From the NCBI GenBank assembly GCA_023055355.1, contig JALJCS010000012.1:9832501-9896500 (forward strand): DNA of 64,000 nt, written 5' to 3'. The DNA comes from Agelaius tricolor (taxonomy: Eukaryota > Chordata > Aves > Passeriformes > Icteridae). The position numbers and the translations under genes were made by a program. Under the pieces are notes generated by a model. The model did no database searches, was not told where the DNA came from, and worked only from the letters and a program-made list of their open reading frames with translations. Of this stretch, positions 37,501 to 45,800 are shown piece by piece; the first letter of the stretch is position 1, and each line of letters begins with the position of its first letter.

Positions 37501-39029
37501 CCCCTCCAGCCTACTGAAGTATTTGACTTTATAATCCATTAGTTTTTGATCAGGCTGTATGTGTAATGCTATGAAAGCACAGCAGGCTTGAATAAACAGT
37601 TGAAACAAATCCTCAGTTGTTCACAAATTGAGACTCTTTTCCCCAGACTGTTGTGATTTGATCACTCAGCTCTTTGAAATCATCAGTGTCATTTCTACTT
37701 GTCTTGAATTTTCATGTGTCATTTTGCTTCTGATACTTTAGGTGCCTAAAATACAAGAATTTTGAGATTACTGAAAGAGGAGAAATAGAAGTAAAAGGCA
37801 AAGGGAAAATGCACACATACTTCCTCATTAGAAATAAATCTGCAACTGAGAATGAGATCATGGGAAGGCCAATGAAAGATTTAGACTCTGGCCATGAATC
37901 TGTTCAGTCCTTTCCAGAAGGCAAGACTGAAACTATACCAAGTTCTCATCAGCCAGGTAGAGTCAGCTCAACACATATTTTCCTCCTTGAACAAATGAAC
38001 AATAATACAATCCAATTAAATGTCCTTTTGTATTCTTCTTTCAGCTACTCAGACTCAGCAAAAGAAGGACCAGACCCCAACTATTGCAATGAAGTATGTT
38101 GATGGCCCCACAGATGCACAAAACAGCCTCAAAAGAAGGAATCAGATGAAAGCTGGAGGTTTAACAGGTAGTTATTTAGTTACCATCTCACAAAGACCAC
38201 AGAACTAGGAAGTAACTGAGGCTTAATCTTGCAAGTACTTCATATTCATCTTCTAAATAACCATAGTTTTGTCAAGCCAGAAATTCATGCTAACATTTAC
38301 ACATTACCCTTCTGCACAATCGTTAGGGCCAGACAACTTTCACCTCTGGAGCAATCCCAGGTGTTGGTTGGCACCAGTGAGAGAGAAGCTGACAGAGCTG
38401 CCAAACCCCAGAACCCCTCTGGGAGTGCAGATAGAATGGATAAACATTAGACAGCTCTTCACAGGGCAGACCCATGAACTGTTCATGTACACAGCTTTTC
38501 CTAGGAAAGATGTAGTTATGGGGCAGCCTTGCCAACTCAAGAGAGACCTCAGTCCTGCCTGCTGCAGGAGTCAGGAGGATTTATTGCCATGCTCATGTTC
38601 TGTGACCAAAGTTCATTCTCCTTTGAAGTAGCTGATACTGAGATAACAGATTTGATGCCATAACAACCTAATCTAATGCAGCAAGTCTTGTAGTTCTATT
38701 TATGTGCTTTGTGGATTTTAAACAGACTAAATATGTTGTCCCTAATTACTAGAAAATATTTTACTGCCTTCCCTCCCACCTGCTTAGATGTGGTGGTTAA
38801 TCTAGTATGTGGTGTGCTGACAAACAGAAACCTCTCTGGTCCTTCAAAACTCACAGTGCAGGAGTGTTTCCTTTCAGGCAGAACTTGTGATTCCAAAAGC
38901 GATGGGAGTCTCCATGGCAACCAGCATGCAGACGATGGTCCTCGTCCTCCAAACCAGGGGAGAGTCAAACCTGCTGCTGAAGAGCCACAGAATAGAAATG
39001 TTCGCTCCAATTTTTGCACTTTACTCTAA
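22573..39029 (+). CDS. GUCY1B2-like: Soluble guanylate cyclase beta-2-like subunit, complete gene (16 coding exons)
   Basis: Haem-based gas-sensor enzyme predicted to convert GTP to cGMP on binding NO. Exons: 22573-22575, 23782-23855, 24838-24932, 25126-25286, 25696-25795, 26919-27139, 27228-27333, 28990-29093, 30555-30771, 32325-32645, 33362-33510, 35708-35854, 36139-36293, 37742-37956, 38045-38167, 38878-39029. All phases join, giving 2343 nt and 780 residues without a stop. Domains: H-NOX about 1-185 with proximal haem histidine H103 (NLDALH) and the Y-x-S-x-R haem-propionate motif at Y132/S134/R136; a variable linker 185-255; HNOBA/PAS-like about 265-405; a charged signalling coiled coil about 405-450; class III cyclase about 465-660; and a hydrophilic tail ending CTLL, a CaaX box. 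Metal aspartates D479 and D523, guanine-specificity E519 and C589, and N596/R600 are all present. The sequence follows mammalian beta-2 closely throughout, including the linker motif CPVKKSHW. It could be GUCY1B2 itself or its duplicate. Confidence 0.93.
22600..22900. repeat. GACA-rich and 36-48-bp minisatellite in intron 1
   Basis: Units of GGCAGCCCCTGCCGGGGACG followed by a variable GACA/GACAGACA run recur from about 22725 to 22890. They are preceded by diverged ACACAGACAGA sequence from 22600. The GACA count varies between copies (longest about 22789-22811). The array lies directly downstream of the start-codon exon. Confidence 0.85.
23089..23467. repeat. 19-bp minisatellite, about 20 copies, intron 1
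   Basis: GGGATGCTGTGTCCGTGCC and close variants (CCATGCC, CCCGGGCC, CTCTGTCC) repeat with a strict 19-bp period. Because 19 is not divisible by three, all six frames stay open and yield long artificial repeat proteins on both strands. None has support as a gene. Confidence 0.95.
23782..23855 (+). CDS. GUCY1B2-like: GUCY1B2-like exon 2 (H-NOX start)
   Basis: Acceptor TTTTGCAG and donor AG|GTAATG. Encodes residues 2-26, including [11 protein letters not shown] and [11 protein letters not shown], the first helices of the H-NOX domain. Ends in phase 2. Confidence 0.93.
24204..24306 (-). mobile_element. CR1 LINE 3'-end fragment in intron 2
   Basis: Begins AATCATAGAATCACAGA, the reverse complement of the CR1 3' end, followed by decayed CR1 sequence ending near CAATCTGGCCTT. 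The fragment is about 100 bp. Confidence 0.7.
24838..24932 (+). CDS. GUCY1B2-like: GUCY1B2-like exon 3 (H-NOX)
   Basis: Acceptor CTGTTGCAG and donor G|GTATGT. Encodes residues 26-57, ending ACKVLG. The following intron is only 193 bp. Confidence 0.92.
25126..25286 (+). CDS. GUCY1B2-like: GUCY1B2-like exon 4 (haem-ligand exon)
   Basis: Acceptor TTTTGCCAG. Encodes residues 58-111, including [12 protein letters not shown] and [10 protein letters not shown] with the proximal haem histidine H103. The donor is CAG|GCAAGT, a GC rather than GT donor with otherwise perfect consensus. It restores the expected [10 protein letters not shown] junction with exon 5. Confidence 0.92.
25696..25795 (+). CDS. 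GUCY1B2-like: GUCY1B2-like exon 5 (Y-x-S-x-R motif)
   Basis: Acceptor TTTTCCTCAG and donor CCAG|GTAATG. Encodes residues 112-144, with APSFRVE and [16 protein letters not shown]132, S134 and R136 form the haem-propionate contact motif. Confidence 0.93.
25796..26918. other. Intron 5 of the GUCY1B2-like gene
   Basis: Unique AT-rich intronic DNA; I see no repeat, RNA gene or additional exon. Confidence 0.7.
26919..27139 (+). CDS. GUCY1B2-like: GUCY1B2-like exon 6 (H-NOX end and linker)
   Basis: Acceptor CCCCTTCAG and donor GAG|GTATTT. Encodes residues 145-218, with [11 protein letters not shown] and [13 protein letters not shown] closing the H-NOX fold, then a polar variable linker. Confidence 0.9.
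27228..27333 (+). CDS. GUCY1B2-like: GUCY1B2-like exon 7 (variable linker)
   Basis: Acceptor TTTCAACAG and donor AAG|GTGAGA. Encodes residues 219-253. The motif CPVKKSHW, which I recall from primate beta-2, lies here. It is unusually specific for a linker that otherwise diverges fast. Confidence 0.87.
27334..28989. other. Intron 7 of the GUCY1B2-like gene
   Basis: Unique AT-rich intronic DNA. Nothing recognisable inside. Confidence 0.7.
28990..29093 (+). CDS. GUCY1B2-like: GUCY1B2-like exon 8 (HNOBA start)
   Basis: Acceptor TCACCACAG and donor GAG|GTAGGA. Encodes residues 254-288, with [10 protein letters not shown] and [14 protein letters not shown], the opening of the H-NOX-associated PAS-like domain. 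Confidence 0.91.
29094..30554. other. Intron 8 of the GUCY1B2-like gene
   Basis: A GC-richer island at about 29440-29760 carries overlapping open frames on both strands without family resemblance. The rest is plain intron. Confidence 0.65.
30555..30771 (+). CDS. GUCY1B2-like: GUCY1B2-like exon 9 (HNOBA)
   Basis: Acceptor CTTTTTAAG and donor AGAG|GTACTT. Encodes residues 289-360, from [12 protein letters not shown] to the RREMMP-containing segment. Confidence 0.93.
30772..32324. other. Intron 9 of the GUCY1B2-like gene
   Basis: Plain intron apart from a short (CAA)n/(TAA)n microsatellite at about 31688-31720. Confidence 0.7.
32325..32645 (+). CDS. GUCY1B2-like: GUCY1B2-like exon 10 (HNOBA end and coiled coil)
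   Basis: Acceptor TTTCCCCCAG and donor GCAG|GTGAAT. Encodes residues 361-467: [28 protein letters not shown], a charged helix with EEEKKKTE, then [14 protein letters not shown]. This is the signalling coiled coil that couples the sensor to the cyclase. Confidence 0.95.
33362..33510 (+). CDS. GUCY1B2-like: GUCY1B2-like exon 11 (cyclase domain, first metal Asp)
   Basis: Acceptor TGCCCACAG and donor AAG|GTAGGT. Encodes residues 468-517. [11 protein letters not shown] carries metal-binding D479. Leucine 497 replaces the asparagine usual in beta subunits at this point (V-N-x-L); alpha-1 also differs here, so it need not impair catalysis. Confidence 0.95.
33511..35707. other. Intron 11 of the GUCY1B2-like gene
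   Basis: A T-rich (GTTTTTT)-type stretch follows the donor at 33555-33605. Otherwise unique AT-rich intronic sequence without recognisable features. Confidence 0.7.
35708..35854 (+). CDS. GUCY1B2-like: GUCY1B2-like exon 12 (cyclase, VETIGDAY)
   Basis: Acceptor CAATTAAAG and donor CAA|GTAAGT. Encodes residues 518-566. VETIGDAY supplies the guanine-recognising E519 and the second metal aspartate D523. Confidence 0.95.
36139..36293 (+). CDS. GUCY1B2-like: GUCY1B2-like exon 13 (cyclase, [12 protein letters not shown])
   Basis: Acceptor TTTGTAAAG and donor CA|GTGAGT. Encodes residues 567-617. [13 protein letters not shown] is followed by [12 protein letters not shown], with C589 for guanine selection and N596/R600 for transition-state contacts. 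Confidence 0.96.
36294..37741. other. Intron 13 of the GUCY1B2-like gene
   Basis: Unique sequence. Short open frames at 36647-36952 and 37196-37423 lack splice or family support. Confidence 0.65.
37742..37956 (+). CDS. GUCY1B2-like: GUCY1B2-like exon 14 (cyclase end and tail)
   Basis: Acceptor TACTTTAG and donor CCAG|GTAGAG. Encodes residues 618-689: [14 protein letters not shown] closes the cyclase fold, [10 protein letters not shown] follows, and then the polar tail begins. Confidence 0.92.
38045..38167 (+). CDS. GUCY1B2-like: GUCY1B2-like exon 15 (hydrophilic tail)
   Basis: Acceptor TTCTTTCAG and donor ACAG|GTAGTT. Encodes residues 690-730, Gln/Lys-rich with no domain. It is supported by its open frame, splice signals and phase match. 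Confidence 0.75.
38878..39029 (+). CDS. GUCY1B2-like: GUCY1B2-like exon 16 (C-terminal exon with CaaX box)
   Basis: Acceptor TTTCCTTTCAG. Encodes residues 731-780, ending SNFCTLL and TAA at 39027-39029. The phase fits exon 15. The C-terminal Cys-aliphatic-aliphatic-Leu is a prenylation (geranylgeranyl-type) signal. Mammalian beta-2 is known for a similar C-terminal CaaX motif, which supports this as the true last exon. Confidence 0.82.
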
Positions 39030-39200
39030 GTTTCTTACTTTTGCATTAAACAGAGAAATTTTATTATGATTTTGTGCATTTTGCTGTTATGGGACTGATT
39101 TTGTATATGAGTACCACATGATTTTGTAAAAAAAAAAAAAAAGTAAAAAGATATTTCATCACAGTTTTCAGTAAAAATAAAACAGCGGAGGAAATTTTTT
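39030..39200 (+). terminator. GUCY1B2-like: 3'UTR and polyadenylation signals of the GUCY1B2-like gene
   Basis: ATTAAA at 39045-39050 and AATAAA at 39176-39181 follow the stop codon, with a 16-base A run at about 39128-39142 between them. Either signal could end the transcript; the second is canonical. Confidence 0.6.
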
Positions 39201-42200
39201 TAATCCATCTACATGGGACATATAATATTTCCAGTAGAGAAAGAAATCCTTGCAGGATGCTTTGAAGATGCATTTTCAGCCTGTGCCACATCTTTGAATA
39301 TCCTTGTGTAAAAATCATGTGTTGGTATCTGATGCAGCAATCGAGAAAGAGGTGACTCATCCAGCTAGAAATATTCCTACTCAAATGAGCACTTGCCATA
39401 AAAGAAACATTCCCTGAAGTGACCATCTGTCTTGACTCCAGCACAGCCAACAACTTCCCCATGTAAGGTTAGCAGCATTCCTCCTATGTTTTAACTGCAA
39501 TAACAGCTTAATTTCCTGACAAATCTTTGGTTGGGTCAAGGCATTATGAAGTAGAAGTGCAGAATAGATCTAACACAACCTGTATTTTTTGCATCCTGAA
39601 GAGAGAATAATGTGTACTTGATAGCAGCCAACAGTAGAAAAGAGCACCTGTGGTCTCTGAGCCAGCCATACATACTGTGCAAAGAAGGACATGGAAATGG
39701 TGGAGTTACAAAGCATCAGATTTGTCACAACACTGAAGGACTGTTCAAGGCCTACAACCTATCTGAGACCTTCAAATAAGTTTCAAGTTTATTTCTCATT
39801 TTTTCACCCCAGCTAGACCAAAACAAAGCCCCAAAACAGCAAAGATTCTGGACTGCAGGAGGAGACTGTCAGTGCTGGAATTAATGTTGCTAGCATCATT
39901 GAAAACAACAGCATTAGAGATCAACATTACCTGGTATCAGAGGCTGCTCAACTGAAATACTTCCATGCTGACATATTCTTAGATTGGGTCTGATCAGAAA
40001 CAGGAGAGAAAAATTGAAGCTCATTTGTCAGGGATTTCAAAGAGAGGAGCAAAAATACAATGGATATAAAGGTTGTAGACAATTTGGTGCATCATAAATT
40101 GTGCTCTCACTCCTATAAATGGAGCTTGGACTAGGTGGGTGACTTTGACAGAAGATGTGCCCTGCACACTGATTTATTACCTTTGGCTGTGGATTCATCG
40201 ACTAAGGATGCAGGCATGAGACCAATGTGAACTCTGGGCTGGAACTCACTGGACAAGGTGATAAAGTTACTCCTCTCTGACAGTCTGGAGCATCACATTT
40301 CCACCTCTGTGTCTGCAGCAGGAGCAAGGCTCTTTAAACACCAGACAGAGAGCAAAGACTGATGAAAGGCATCTCCTCCTCTTTATAGTATAGCCAGATG
40401 AAATTTCACCTGGTTAGAGTTTTTTTTTCCAAATCTCTGAGACAGGAGCTGGGCAGCTCAGTCTGCAGCAGCAATTAGTGCAATTATTGCAGCAGAGGAG
40501 GATGCACAGAGTGAAACCATTGGTGCTGTTCTCCACTAAAGAGGTGTTCCAGGGGTTTGCCAGGTGTGGTCCCATGCAATGAGCACCTGTTAGGTTTTGG
40601 AGCACCTCACAAGCACAGGCTCTGGCTTAGCTTCCTCCAGAAGAGATCCATTGAACACTTGCTTTGCTCAAACCTGCCCTTCTTGCTCTGAACAATCTAT
40701 GGGTGTTTAATGTTGGAATGTTTTAATTGCCAGTAAGTGCTCCATGGTAAGTTACTTCATGCTGTCCTGTGGTAAAAATGGTGTGCTCAGTGGTTTCTCT
40801 GTGGCATCTGCTACAATCTGGTTCTCCTTGAGGTGCAGAGCTGGGTGAAATCTGCACAGCTGCTTCTAAACATTAATGTGCCTGTGCATCATCATGTGTT
40901 CTTAAATCTGTAGGCACTTCTAAAGACTGCAAAAATATAATTCAAAAATAAATCTTTTCATTAATATACCAACTGCCATTTGTCAGTGATTCCTTTGATT
41001 CCTGTCCTTCTTTTCCCTTCCACCTTTTCTATTCTCCTTTTCCTCTAGGCCTACAAAAGTGCTCAGTCTTTGTGTCAGTCACAGATCTACAGTGAATTGA
41101 CACAAAAAGGGTGGGAGAAAGAAATTCCCACCACTGCTTCATGGAAACTGAGGCTTAGAGAAATTAAAAGTTGAAACTTTTGAAAGCTTCCTAAAGCATA
41201 TGAATTCCCAAATCCCATTAAATCTGGTGTTAAAACCCTAACTGTAAAAGTTTAGGTATCTTAAAGGTCCGGGGGCCAGATTTTTCAAAGACTTTTGTTA
41301 CTTTCCTGAGGGAAAACAACTGGATTTAGGTGCTTAATTGAACACATATGAAGTGTTTAATTCCCACAAATGATGCTTTCCTTAAAACATTTATAAAGCA
41401 CTTCCTTGTAAAGCCTTCTAAAATGGGCTGTTTAGTAAACTTTCCAAACTAGAACCTCATTAGCATTAATTCATTACTTCTGACATTACAATGCAACTCT
41501 GTATGGATCCAAGCTGAACATAAAAATGCACAAATAAAATAGCAGTGAAAAATTGAAATTATTACTTCAGTAGTGAGAATATATTAAAACCACACTTGAA
41601 TATAAAAAACTATGGTGAAATTCCAAATGAAAAAGGAAACACACAATTTCATAGAAGTGGACAACATCATGGAAATTCCAGAGAATTTTTTTCCTACTAA
41701 GTCTCTGCTTTCCCCTTAGAAAACTCAAGACTTTAAGAGTAGACAATGAGATGAAAATCTTCCTTAAAATTATCTGTACAAACATCTACTATTCATGTAT
41801 TCTTCATACAATATTCAATCATCAGTGCTTCCTGTACAGAAAAAAATAGCAGTGTGCAGTATTTTGATTCCATAAATAGTTGTAATCAAAATAAACACAT
41901 GGAATGTTATCTCCACTTATGTGATTAGACTAACAAGCACTGCTAATTTTTTGCAAGCTGTCTGTAGTTCTGTCTCACAGTTTTGTTATACTTGCTTGCT
42001 CAGACCAATGGTTTTTGGTCTGCGCTGTGCTGAGAAGCCTTTCCTAAAAAATTCTGATATTCAGAGTTCTTCCTATTTTGACTTGGTGTCCAGCCTTTAG
42101 TCTCCAGCTGGATAAGCACACCATGTGAGAAGATTTGTAGTCATATTTTCATACCAATAAGCACTTTGCCCTGTGCTCTGTTAGAAGTGAACCCCCAAAG

Positions 42201-42708
42201 GACATAAACTCATTGCCAAGCTTTACAGAAATTCAGGGCAACATTACCTGACTCTGTAATATCTCCTTAACTTTGCTGTACTAGTGAAGTCTGAAAGTTT
42301 TATCTACAGAGAAAACCTCCCAGGCTCTTTGATAGTTCTTATTTTGTCATTTGCATCAGACACCTTTCTGTCAAGGGAATCAGCAAACACAAATGGTGAC
42401 AGTTTCTGCTTTTTGTGACAAACACACCAAACCTGGCTTCAGCACCCTGTTCTCATCAGTCCTGAGGTATCCTTGAATGCATTGCCCAGGAGCACTGTGT
42501 GGAGGCACCTTTGCAGTGTCTGGGATTCCAGCTCCTTGGTTGTGGTTCCATTTCCATGCCGAACACCAGGCCAGTGACCCAGACCACGGCTGGGTGATGC
42601 TCTGTGGGCATCCTGCCAAAACGTTTTGCAGGAGAGGAACCTGACACTCAGCTATCATTTAAGGGCAATTGATCTCAGGAATCAATGGGCCTTTAAAAAT
42701 TCACCAGC
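39201..42708. other. Intergenic DNA between the convergent cyclase and CCDC195-like genes
   Basis: About 3.5 kb of AT-rich unique DNA. The CCDC195-like 3'UTR must lie in its right part, but I could not fix its polyadenylation site. No mobile element recognised. Confidence 0.55.
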
Positions 42709-42841
42709 TCACATATCCTTTTCAGTGATGGTCATCAGATGTTTCGTGCTCTGATTTTGTGGGCTTTTGAGAGAACCTTGCTTTTCAGCAAATGATGACA
42801 TATCTGTTGGTAAGAGGAAACTCACAGCCTTCACTTTACCC
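42709..42841 (-). CDS. CCDC195: CCDC195-like exon 3 (conserved C-terminus)
   Basis: Acceptor TTTTTTTCTCCAG above 42841, stop TGA at 42711-42709. Encodes GKVKAVSFLLPTDMSS and a polar end with TKHLMTITEKDM. This is the best-conserved part of the protein. Confidence 0.78.
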
Positions 42842-45800
42842 CTGGAGAAAAAAAGAGAAATCATTATGAGGATTACAAATGTATAAAACACGCAGAGAAA
42901 GTAAAAAAAAACAAAACCAAAACACCAACCTGACTGAGGAAAAAGTAAATGCTTTCAACTCTTGCAGGATTTCTTGCCATTCACATGGCCATCCCAAAGG
43001 ACCAGGCATGGTGCTCTCTGCTGGAAGCATCTGCCTTTTTCCATCGAGTCTCACATCTCCCTGACCTGTGTGTACAAAGCTGTGTGTGCACAGAACCCTG
43101 GGGGTGCATGTGCACCCACAGAGACCCTTCAGTTATTTTAGTATAATGGCTCTGAAAAGAGTTCTTAGCCTCTCTTATCCTGGATTTAAATATTTAATGG
43201 GGTTTTTTCATTCACCAAACACAGTGGGAATCCCTTGGTAGAAATAATACTTTAGCATATGTGAATTAAAATATTTTAGACGTGCAAATTAGAGATGATC
43301 TGTTAGCGGTGCTGTTTTTTTATTACTTGGGTGCAATGGCACTCTATAAAAATTCAAGGTGATACTTCTAGAGAGTTAATTTTAAAGCAAAAATATTCAC
43401 ATCACATACAGGATTATAGCTTTGGAGCAAAATGTGAGGAAGCTACAATAAACTAAGAATAGGAAAACCCAACATGAAGCAGCATGCTGAAAAGCAAAAA
43501 ATGTCATCCTTGTAAAAAATTAAGCTTAATAAGCTTGCTGAACTAATTGCTAGAAATTACCTTGCTGGAGAAAAGCTGCGATGGGTGTCTGTGTCAGACA
43601 TTTGAGTATATAACAGAAGTATCCCCCATTAAGACCATAAAGCATTCTAGGTGGCTTTTTTGGGTGTAAGAAACACAAAGCTTTGTGTTTCAGGGTACCA
43701 CCCAGCCTGCTGAGGGGGTGAGGTGAGAAACTCTTCCCACAGCCCCTTCTCCTCCTGCAGGCAGCAGGGAGTGCCCTGAGCCACTGCTCAGCCTGACAAG
43801 GCAGCTCCAAGGGCAGCCATCAAACCATCACTGCTGCCTCTGGTCACGGGGCTCCCAGCAGCTCCCCAGCACTCCATGGAACAGATCTGGGCTGCAGCTT
43901 TGGCTGCTTTGAAAGCTCTTTCCCCTCGTGAGCCAGCAGCAGGATTTGCCATTGCCATCCCAGGCCTGCCCGTGCTTGCCTGCACGCACACCTCCCACAT
44001 GAGCTGGCTCCAGGGCAAAGCCCCTCTGGAAACCCAGGGCACTGGGATATTTCTCTGTCTGCTCTGGGGTGCCCTGACCCCCAGGGCAGCACTGACTTTG
44101 ACCCTCATTTGTGGAGAAAGTTTCCCAGACTTCAGGATAAACTAGAATCCACAAAAGTGTGAAATAGATTATAGAGAGCAGTGCAGGTGTATCACTTTGT
44201 AAGAAATTTAGGTTTTGGGATTTTTAGTGTGTTGTGGGTGGCAGCAAGATGGAGGGCACAGGGTGTGGTCCTGGGTTGCTTCTTCTTCCTTCTTCTTCAT
44301 GGGTTTGGGTGGCATTTTGTAATTGGGCAGAAAAGTCCCCATTGGAGCTCTTTGGGATCAGTTATTGGGTTAAAAGGGAAAATAATCCAGGTGTCATTTC
44401 TCAATTGCATAGTTTAGTCTTAAAAGACCTTGGAACAAGAGACTGTTGGCCATTTTGTGCCTTCTAATGAAAAGCTGCCAAACTCACAGTACTGAGACTG
44501 TTTTACTGATGAGAAATAATAAACACCTGAGGCCAAACATGAATTACTGTCTCAAGTGCCTTCAATCCAGACCCAGGGAAACCCACAACTGGGACCCCAC
44601 AACCCCCAAAGTGTCCATGTGCACCCAGAGCCCTGAGTGTCCCTGAGCCAGCAGGGCATGCACAGAAACCCAGAGTTACAGGGTCAGGGTGATTTGCAAA
44701 GCGACACCAGTTCCCTGCCAGGGACTAAATTTAGGTGTCCAACTGCTGTAAAACGCCTGACCCTGAAATGTCCTTGCAGGAAAACCCAGGTGCCTCTGAA
44801 AGCTTGACCTTGCTGTCCCCTGCAGCCTCTCAGAGAGGAGCTGGGCCCCAAATCAGCTTTGCACAGGGAGTGCAAGGGGCTGGGCACTGGTCTGCTCTGA
44901 GGATTTAGGGGGACAGAGCTAAAGCTGTTGTGCCATGCACAGGCACCTCCACACAGGTGACACAGCCACAGTGTCAGCCCCAGGGTGGCCACTGGAGCCC
45001 TGTCCCAGCACATGCAGGGGCAGGCAGGCAGAGCCTTGGGCTTCTCCCTGCTCAAACACCTGCTTTGAGGGTATTTGGATGATTGCCCTTCTGAGCACAG
45101 CATGATTTGCTGAACCCAGGAATCAGCATGAATTCCCAAGGTGGATGCACCAGCTACAGGATGTGGCTGGGCTATCATACATCACAGTCCCACTGCTGCT
45201 GGTTCTACCTGTGGTTCTTGTCCTGTGATGGAAAGCTTCTCATCAATGAGCAGAGACACTCAGGGCTGGTCCAGCAGCCATTTCACTTAATTCAGAAGCT
45301 GTCCTCTGACTACTTTTTTCGAGGCTGAAAGCATTAACTTGTAATGCTTCAGTTACAGGGGAAATATGATACAATACATCTAAATCCATGAGCCACAGCA
45401 ATCACACTTCTAAAGGTATAGTGCAGAGTTCCTTGGTATTTCTGTACTTTTTGTTCAAAGTTTAAAAAGCCCTTTCAAGCTTAGCTTGTCAGAACATCAC
45501 ATCAATCTGCAAAACTCTGCCTGGCTTTAAGAGAGCAAAGATTTCAACCCCCTTCTCTCTGCCTCAGCCTCTCCTTTCCATGACAAATTTAACCAGCTCC
45601 CACTGCCAAACCTCATGCAGTGCAGGGGGGAGCACAGCTCCCTCAAAAGAGGTCTCCAGTCTGCTCAGGGCCCATCCACACTCAAACAACTGTTTTGCTG
45701 ATAGCATACTAAAACCCAGAGCAAAATCCATGTATCTAATGAGGTGAAACCCGTGGCCAGCCCAGGCAGGTGGTGCTGTGGAGGCAAACCAAACCTACTG

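Noticed and set aside
44684..45178. 164-codon minus-strand frame
   Set aside because: Lies in the CCDC195-like intron between exons that already join in phase. No family match.
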